Assembly (NCBI GenBank): GCA_030917245.1
Contig: JAUPVA010000094.1
Location: 1 to 8,717, forward strand
DNA length: 8,717 nucleotides
From: Patescibacteria group bacterium
GTDB taxonomy: Bacteria; Patescibacteriota; Saccharimonadia; Saccharimonadales; Saccharimonadaceae
Reading direction: 5' to 3'
Below the pieces are notes generated by a model. That model ran no database searches. It was not told where the DNA came from and saw nothing but the letters and a program-made list of their open reading frames with translations. Each line of letters begins with the position of its first letter. Positions within the stretch are counted from its first letter, which is position 1. Below, in pieces: positions 4,506-8,717 of the stretch. Made by a program: the position numbers and the translations under genes.

Positions 4506-7361
4506 CTAGGCTTTTTCGAGTGAGACGACTAGCTCGCTCCCCTCAACCTTCGCCGATTGAGAAAACTGTAAGTCGTGCTCTTCCATTCGCACAGTAAGCG
4601 TTTCGTCCATGATGACATTCTCATGCTCGTTAATTGCGTCAACGAGATCAGTGTCTTCAGAACTAAGCGACAAGACGATGCGATCATCAACGTTCAATCC
4701 AGCCGCTTTACGGGCAGACTGAACGTGGCGAATTACCTCACGCATGATTCCTTCCCGCTTTAACGCAGGAGTGATTGCTTCATCGATTGCTACTGGACCA
4801 CCTGTAATAACGGACTTTACGTTCAATTCATCCTTCAGGATTGATTCAAAATCAACGAACTCACCAACCACAGGCACTGTTACGCTCGCTAGTGGCTGTC
4901 GTACTTTTAGACCCGCTTTGGCACGGAGACTCAGGCCTTGGTTTACGTAGTCTCGAACTGTATCCATTTCGCCTGCCACAAGCTGATTAATGTGACCGGC
5001 CGGCAGCCAGTCCTTGAGATGAATCGATTCGCTATCACCCGTGAGGTTCTGATACAGTTCTTCTGCCAGGAATGGTGTGAACGGTGCTAACACATAGGCC
5101 AGGCGAACTAATACGTAATGAAGGGTTCGGTATGCCATTTGCTTGTCGCCGTCATCTTCGCTCTTCCAGAAACGTCGACGCGAACGTCGTACGAACCAGT
5201 TTGAAGCGTCGTCGAGGAATGGCAGAATTGGATTCATGGCGTTTGGTATATCGTAACGGTCCATATTCTGCTCCACCTCCTCAATAAGCTGATGCAGTCG
5301 ACTAATAATCCAGATATCAAGCGGGTTAATGGCATCGGCTGACGGGTCGGACAAGTCACCGTTAAATTCCCATCCATCTACGTCGGCATACATCGTGAAG
5401 AAGTCATACATGTTCCAAATCATACCGAGCTTGCGCGCTACGTCACCCACCTCTTTATCTTGCAGCGCAAAGTCCTCGCCATTCAAGAGGGGGCTCGATA
5501 GCAATAAGAAACGGAGACTGTCGGCAGAAAACTTATCCATCAGCTCGTTAGGGTCGGTATAGTTACCGTAGCTCTTGCTCATTTTGCGACCATCGTTACC
5601 GGCGACGTTGCCCGTAACAATCACATTCTTAAAGGAGTTCTCGCCGAAAAGAGCCACGCTCATGGCGTGCATGTAGTAAAACCAGGCACGCACCTGACCG
5701 ATGTATTCCACAATGAAATCACCAGGAAAGTTTGCTTCAAACTTATCTTTGTTCTCGAACGGATAGTGAAACTGTGCAAAGGGCATACTGCCCGCTTCAA
5801 ACCAGCTGTCCATTACCTTGTCGATACGCTTGTATGTCACTCCGTCAATATCGAAGGTGATGTCATCAACCCATGGGCGGTGGTAATCATCTAATCGTAT
5901 ACCCGACAGCTCCTCAAGTTCCTCGTAGCTCCCGACTACACGGGTGAGTTCAGCCCCCGTCTCGTCAATTCCCTTCCAAACCGGCATGGCAGTAGCCCAA
6001 AAACGATCACGAGAGATATTCCAGTCAGGTGCCTGGTCGACGGTTTTTGCGAAACGACCGTGCTTTACGTGACTCGGAAACCAGTTGATTGGCTCGTTTT
6101 TTTCGAGCATCTTCTGACGCTGGCCATCAATATCCATAAACCAGCTCGGGTGTGCTCGATACATTAGCTTGGTACCACAACGGTGACAGTGCGGGTAACT
6201 GTGGCGAATGTAGTCAATCTTCCAAACGACACCCCGTTCTTTTAGGTCTTTAGCGATTTGCTTGTTAATCTCCCAGACGTTTTGACCTTCCCAGTCACCT
6301 TCGGTAAAGAACCCATTCTGGTCGATAACATGTATGGCCGGGAACCCTTCTTTTTTGGCGAGCACGAAGTCTTCTTCACCGTACGTTGGCGCCAGGTGCA
6401 CGATTCCTGTTCCGGCTTCGGTTTCAACGTAGTCGGCATGCCACACTTTATGGGCATTCTCTCCTCGGTTATCAAAAAGTGGACGATATTCGAGCCCAAC
6501 AAGTTCCGCGCCAGAAAGTTCTCGTAGTGCTTCATACGGCAACGGTTGATGCTTTTCGTCGGTAAATACCTTACTTGCTAAATCTTTTGCAACCACCATG
6601 CGATCGCCGTCGACTTCTACTTCGACATAGGTGACATCTTTATTGACCGCGAGCGCCGTATTGGCAGGTAGTGTCCAAGGAGTAGTGGTCCATGCAAGGA
6701 GCGTGCGCCCGTCATCGAGCTTGAATTTTACAAATACGCTCGGGTCCGTAATATCTTGGTAGGCGCCAGCATCCATGGTAACTTCGGCTTTACTCAGCGG
6801 CGTACCATCGAGCGTACAGTACATAAGTACCTTTTCGCCTTCGTAGATTTTGCCCTTTTCGTACAACGTCTTGAAGGCCCACCAGATAGACTCCATGTAG
6901 TCTTTGTCCATCGTCTTGTAAGCGCCCTTGAACTCTACCCAACGACCAATACGATCAATGACATCCTCCCAGGCACTGGAAGTTTCTAGCATGTTAGCGC
7001 GGGTTGCCACGATATACTTTTCGAGTCCGTAATCAAGCACTTCCTGGCGAGAGTGTATGTTGAGCTTTTTCTCAGTATAGCGCTCTGCCGGCAATCCATG
7101 AGCGTCCCAGCCCCATACACGCTCGACGCGTTTGCCTTTCATGGTTTGGTAGCGTGGAATTGCGTCTTTGACGATAGAACTTAACAGCGTTCCGTGATGT
7201 GGCACCCCGCTAATGAACGGAGGACCGTCATAAAATACATATGAATTATCTTTCGAGCGATTTTCGACAGACTTCTCAAAAGTATTATCTTGTTTCCACC
7301 GCTGCACCCAGTCTTTCTCGTATTCGAGCGCTCGCCGCCTCGTGCCAGATTTGAACTTCAC
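4506..7361 (-). CDS. ileS: Isoleucyl-tRNA synthetase, type 2 (eukaryote-like)
   Basis: Class I synthetase that charges tRNA-Ile with isoleucine. At 951 aa it is somewhat short for type 2 enzymes. Domains in order: catalytic start FYDGPPFISGVPHHGT (43-58), GWDAHGLPAE (84-93), CP1 editing domain with TTTPWTLPANTA (225-236) and GTGIVHLAPTYGEEDF (317-332, with the editing Asp331), a Cys pair CHRC (392-395), ISRDRFW (449-455), the KMSKS loop GRKMSKSYGN (591-600), and the anticodon-binding region with WFVRRSRRRFW. The overall pattern is that of the IleRS2 clade, known for mupirocin tolerance. The HIGH motif (HYGH in typical IleRS2) reads HHGT at 55-58, so its last His is Thr. The start is GTG at 7361, with AAAGGAGG ending 7 nt upstream. 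Expression is probably controlled by the T-box leader just upstream. Confidence 0.97.
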   Translation of the reverse strand: MKFKSGTRRRALEYEKDWVQRWKQDNTFEKSVENRSKDNSYVFYDGPPFISGVPHHGTLLSSIVKDAIPRYQTMKGKRVERVWGWDAHGLPAERYTEKKLNIHSRQEVLDYGLEKYIVATRANMLETSSAWEDVIDRIGRWVEFKGAYKTMDKDYMESIWWAFKTLYEKGKIYEGEKVLMYCTLDGTPLSKAEVTMDAGAYQDITDPSVFVKFKLDDGRTLLAWTTTPWTLPANTALAVNKDVTYVEVEVDGDRMVVAKDLASKVFTDEKHQPLPYEALRELSGAELVGLEYRPLFDNRGENAHKVWHADYVETEAGTGIVHLAPTYGEEDFVLAKKEGFPAIHVIDQNGFFTEGDWEGQNVWEINKQIAKDLKERGVVWKIDYIRHSYPHCHRCGTKLMYRAHPSWFMDIDGQRQKMLEKNEPINWFPSHVKHGRFAKTVDQAPDWNISRDRFWATAMPVWKGIDETGAELTRVVGSYEELEELSGIRLDDYHRPWVDDITFDIDGVTYKRIDKVMDSWFEAGSMPFAQFHYPFENKDKFEANFPGDFIVEYIGQVRAWFYYMHAMSVALFGENSFKNVIVTGNVAGNDGRKMSKSYGNYTDPNELMDKFSADSLRFLLLSSPLLNGEDFALQDKEVGDVARKLGMIWNMYDFFTMYADVDGWEFNGDLSDPSADAINPLDIWIISRLHQLIEEVEQNMDRYDIPNAMNPILPFLDDASNWFVRRSRRRFWKSEDDGDKQMAYRTLHYVLVRLAYVLAPFTPFLAEELYQNLTGDSESIHLKDWLPAGHINQLVAGEMDTVRDYVNQGLSLRAKAGLKVRQPLASVTVPVVGEFVDFESILKDELNVKSVITGGPVAIDEAITPALKREGIMREVIRHVQSARKAAGLNVDDRIVLSLSSEDTDLVDAINEHENVIMDETLTVRMEEHDLQFSQSAKVEGSELVVSLEKA

Positions 7362-7368
7362 TGAAATT

Positions 7369-7378
7369 CCTCCTTTTT
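7369..7378 (-). promoter_or_regulatory. ileS ribosome binding site
   Basis: AAAAAGGAGG ends 7 nt before the GTG at 7361 and fixes that start. GGAGG is complementary to CCUCC in the T-box hairpin (7428-7424), making it the probable switch target. Confidence 0.85.
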
Positions 7379-7556
7379 AAATAAAATAAAAATCCCTTCT
7401 TCGACACCGGATCCCATTTTTCGGGAGGTACCATCCGGTTTCTAAGAAAGGATTCTTAGCGCTTAGTTGTTCGGTCGTAACGCGCCGATTTTCGCCCGGT
7501 TCTACTCTCAATATAGATTTCTTCCGGGAGCTTCGCGGTTGATAACCGCTCATCCC
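7369..7556 (-). ncRNA. T-box riboswitch (tRNA-Ile sensing) in the ileS leader
   Basis: Read on the minus strand. Stem I is ultrashort: GGGA/UCCC (7556-7553 with 7529-7526), an asymmetric internal loop, then GCGG/CCGC closing the loop UUAUCAA, which displays the Ile codon AUC (7543-7541). Stem II is CCGG(7527-7524)/CCGG(7499-7496) with UCUA/UAGA inside. Stem III is CUAAGAA-UCCU-UUCUUAG (7459-7442). The antiterminator-type hairpin is CCGGA, bulge UGGUACC (7433-7427), UCCC, loop, GGGA, UCCGG (7438-7407): exactly the A1 helix, 7-nt T-box bulge and A2 helix of the family. The variable bulge base is U, matching discriminator A73 of tRNA-Ile. CCUCC (7428-7424) is complementary to the ileS Shine-Dalgarno GGAGG (7373-7369), suggesting translational control: uncharged tRNA would hold the CCUCC in the hairpin and free the ribosome site. 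Confidence 0.85.
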
Positions 7557-7565
7557 ACTTTGCTT

Positions 7566-7603
7566 CAAAAGTAAAATAGGAGCGCTTGTGCCCCTATTTT
7601 ACT
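7566..7603 (-). terminator. Terminator of the doxX gene
   Basis: AGUAAAAUAGG (7603-7593) pairs with CCUAUUUUACU (7580-7570), extended inward by a G-U, G-C and C-G pair, giving a 14-bp stem 15 nt after the doxX stop. The U run after it is short (UUUG) but the 3' arm is itself U-rich. It lies only about 10 nt before Stem I of the ileS T-box. Confidence 0.65.
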
Positions 7604-7618
7604 AAATTGATGAATTAG

Positions 7619-8134
7619 TTACCAGAGCCACTTGCTGTTTTTGACAGCAGGCAGACTTGTCCACCAGTTGACTAGGCTGAACTCACGTCGGCCAGCAGCT
7701 ACTACCCATAGTACAGCCGCGTACACAATGTGATCGTCGACAATTGGGTTGTTTTCGAGTGGCAATAAAGCCGCCCACATCATAAGCATCAGTGCAGTAC
7801 CAGCGACCGCTGCAATTCGTAGGCCGATGCCAAGAGTCAAAGCGAGACCAATTCCTAACAAGCCGACCATGAACAATGTGTCGATGATGCCGCTGCCTGC
7901 AAGATTATTGAAGAAGCCTGCAAATGGGCTTTCAGGGTTAACACCCATCTTCAAGAATCCGGTCGTTGGCGATCCACCCGCAACCCACGCCTTGTCTGCA
8001 GCAGTTGCAAAACCAAGTCCAAAGGTCTTATCCAGAAATGCCCACAAGAAGACGAATCCAAGTAGAATTCGGCTCAATGCAAGTGCATACCAGGCCGTCT
8101 TATATGATGATTTATTCGTTGTTGTTTTAGCCAT
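7619..8134 (-). CDS. DoxX family integral membrane protein
   Basis: A 171-aa membrane protein of the DoxX/DoxD-like family, related to subunits of thiosulfate:quinone oxidoreductases and often of unknown role. After a short basic N-terminus the predicted helices are about 14-36, 83-103, 105-126 and 134-149. Typical family stretches are LSRILLGFVFLWAFLDK (20-36), GGSPTTGFL (53-61), GLLGIGLALTLGIGLRIAA (91-109) and MMWAALLPLENNPIVDDH (118-135). The start at ATG 8134 is preferred because AAGGAG lies 5 nt upstream; the in-frame ATG at 8149 would put this ribosome site inside the coding region. A possible -10 TATGAT lies at 8157-8152 with a weak -35. A hairpin terminator follows the gene. The electron-transfer partner, if any, is not in the window, although a sulfurtransferase is encoded about 5 kb away. 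Confidence 0.9.
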   Translation of the reverse strand: MAKTTTNKSSYKTAWYALALSRILLGFVFLWAFLDKTFGLGFATAADKAWVAGGSPTTGFLKMGVNPESPFAGFFNNLAGSGIIDTLFMVGLLGIGLALTLGIGLRIAAVAGTALMLMMWAALLPLENNPIVDDHIVYAAVLWVVAAGRREFSLVNWWTSLPAVKNSKWLW

Positions 8135-8151
8135 ATTTTCTCCTTGCATTC

Positions 8152-8157
8152 ATCATA
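8152..8157 (-). promoter_or_regulatory. Possible doxX -10 element
   Basis: Minus-strand TATGAT (8157-8152, five of six consensus) lies 17 nt after TTCATT, a poor -35. A start near 8145 would place the AAGGAG at the very 5' end of the transcript. Weak; readthrough from the upstream gene is an alternative. Confidence 0.3.
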
Positions 8158-8193
8158 CACGCTAATGCTTAGAAAATGAATGACTTTTATCAC

Positions 8194-8717
8194 TTACTCC
8201 TTGGGAGGAAGTGGAAAGAACACGCTGGTACGGCGCTGGTATTCATGCCATCCGGGTTTTTTGCGCATTGATTCTTCGGCAAGTGGCACGCCTGATACAA
8301 ACAGGAGTAAATAGGTGATAATTACTGGAGTAATGATCGCTACCCAGCCATAAGAAGCTGATAACGCAACAATAAATATGCCCCACCACATGACTGATTC
8401 TCCAAAATAGCTCGGATGCCGGGTCAAACGTCGTAGCCCAGTTTTCAACAGCCTCCCTCTTTGATCAGCCTTCTGTAAATGATGCTTCAACTGCTTGTCT
8501 CCAATTGCCTCGAATAAAAACCCGACAGTCCATACAGCTGCTCCCACGTACCCAAGAATAGACATTTGAGCTGTACTCGATACACCGATATAGACAAGAG
8601 CCACCGAAGTTACTGTCACCAATACTGCCTGCAGAACAAATATGCGCATATATGTATTGAGTGCCAAATTTCCCTTCCAATGCTTGCGGAGTTCAATGTA
8701 GCGCTTATCTTCTGTAG
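8194..8717 (-). CDS. DUF1295 / steroid 5-alpha-reductase-like membrane protein, C-terminal part
   Basis: Partial gene: the frame is open through the right edge of the window, so the N-terminus is missing. About 174 residues are visible. The first visible part (EDKRYIELRKHWKGN) aligns in style with the E-D-x-R-Y-x-x-x-R signature of the DUF1295 family (PF06966), followed by membrane helices (around MRIFVLQAVLVTVTSVALVY and GYVGAAVWTVGFLFEAIGD). Then comes the diagnostic GLRRLTRHPSYFGESVMWWGIF, another hydrophobic pair, and the C-terminal PLAEES...YQRRTSVFFPLPPKE. This C-terminal RHPxYFGE block resembles that of isoprenylcysteine methyltransferases and steroid reductases and probably binds a nucleotide cofactor (SAM or NADPH), but the reaction is unknown. 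The TTG/ATG-like starts near 8667 are not real starts, because the conserved upstream block is in frame. It is separated from doxX by a 59-nt gap. Confidence 0.9.
   Translation of the reverse strand, partial: TEDKRYIELRKHWKGNLALNTYMRIFVLQAVLVTVTSVALVYIGVSSTAQMSILGYVGAAVWTVGFLFEAIGDKQLKHHLQKADQRGRLLKTGLRRLTRHPSYFGESVMWWGIFIVALSASYGWVAIITPVIITYLLLFVSGVPLAEESMRKKPGWHEYQRRTSVFFPLPPKE

Noticed and set aside
6242..6535. 97-aa minus-strand frame within ileS
   Set aside because: Shadow frame of ileS, which is continuous and conserved through this stretch.
7377..7568. 63-aa open frame on the minus strand in the ileS leader
   Set aside because: It lies entirely over the T-box riboswitch; its composition (Arg/Ser-rich) follows from RNA stems and no ribosome binding site precedes it.
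8135..8149. ATG at 8149 as the DoxX start
   Set aside because: The AAGGAG that serves the ATG at 8134 would then be coding, and no ribosome site precedes 8149.
1..8717. tRNA or rRNA genes, CRISPR arrays, transposases, insertion-sequence ends
   Set aside because: None seen. No cloverleaf-like GTTCRANYC arm, no regular repeat-spacer pattern and no transposase motifs; no clear direct repeats flank the GC-rich island.

Overview
The window most likely comes from a Patescibacteria/CPR genome, probably Saccharibacteria (TM7) of roughly 48-50% GC. This rests on the eukaryote-like (type 2) isoleucyl-tRNA synthetase, the compact gene layout and the style of the small proteins; no database search was possible. 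UGA is used as an ordinary stop and no in-frame UGA interrupts the conserved proteins, so the recoded (UGA = Gly) CPR lineages are unlikely. All supported genes lie on the minus strand, so the window is described here from its right end to its left end, in transcription order.

Right part (8717 to 7369): the C-terminal part of a DUF1295-type membrane methyltransferase/reductase-like protein, a DoxX-family membrane protein with a hairpin terminator, and then a 5' leader that folds as a T-box riboswitch. The leader has an ultrashort Stem I with the Ile codon AUC in its terminal loop, a Stem III, and an antiterminator-type hairpin with the diagnostic 7-nt bulge UGGUACC. It ends at a strong Shine-Dalgarno in front of a GTG-started ileS.

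Centre (7361 to 3807): ileS (951 aa, type 2, with an altered HIGH motif reading HHGT) and, 12 nt later, a class I glutamine-amidotransferase-like hydrolase (peptidase C26). They look like one transcription unit under T-box control.

Island (about 3720 to 3205): a small unrecognised gene of 114 aa with actinobacteria-like GC-rich codon use, its own Shine-Dalgarno and a GC-rich hairpin behind it, set in AT-richer flanks. It looks acquired.

Left part (3148 to 1): an NAD(P)-binding SDR-like protein; a 56-aa acidic small protein driven by a near-consensus promoter with a Fur/PerR-box-like palindrome in its spacer; a single-domain rhodanese overlapping a minimal zinc metallopeptidase by 4 nt; a GalU-like nucleotidyltransferase; ribosomal protein L21 (rplU) with a good promoter and terminator; and the N-terminus of a membrane-anchored protein cut by the window edge.

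Two themes stand out. First, a tRNA-sensing leader of a design known mainly from actinobacterial ileS genes, together with an actinobacteria-like gene, suggests gene flow from actinobacterial hosts (inference). Second, several genes (galU-like, rhodanese, NAD(P)-binding protein, C26 hydrolase) lack a Shine-Dalgarno and have a -10-like hexamer 6-8 nt before the start codon, suggesting leaderless transcripts, whereas rplU, ileS, doxX and the island gene have clear Shine-Dalgarno sites.
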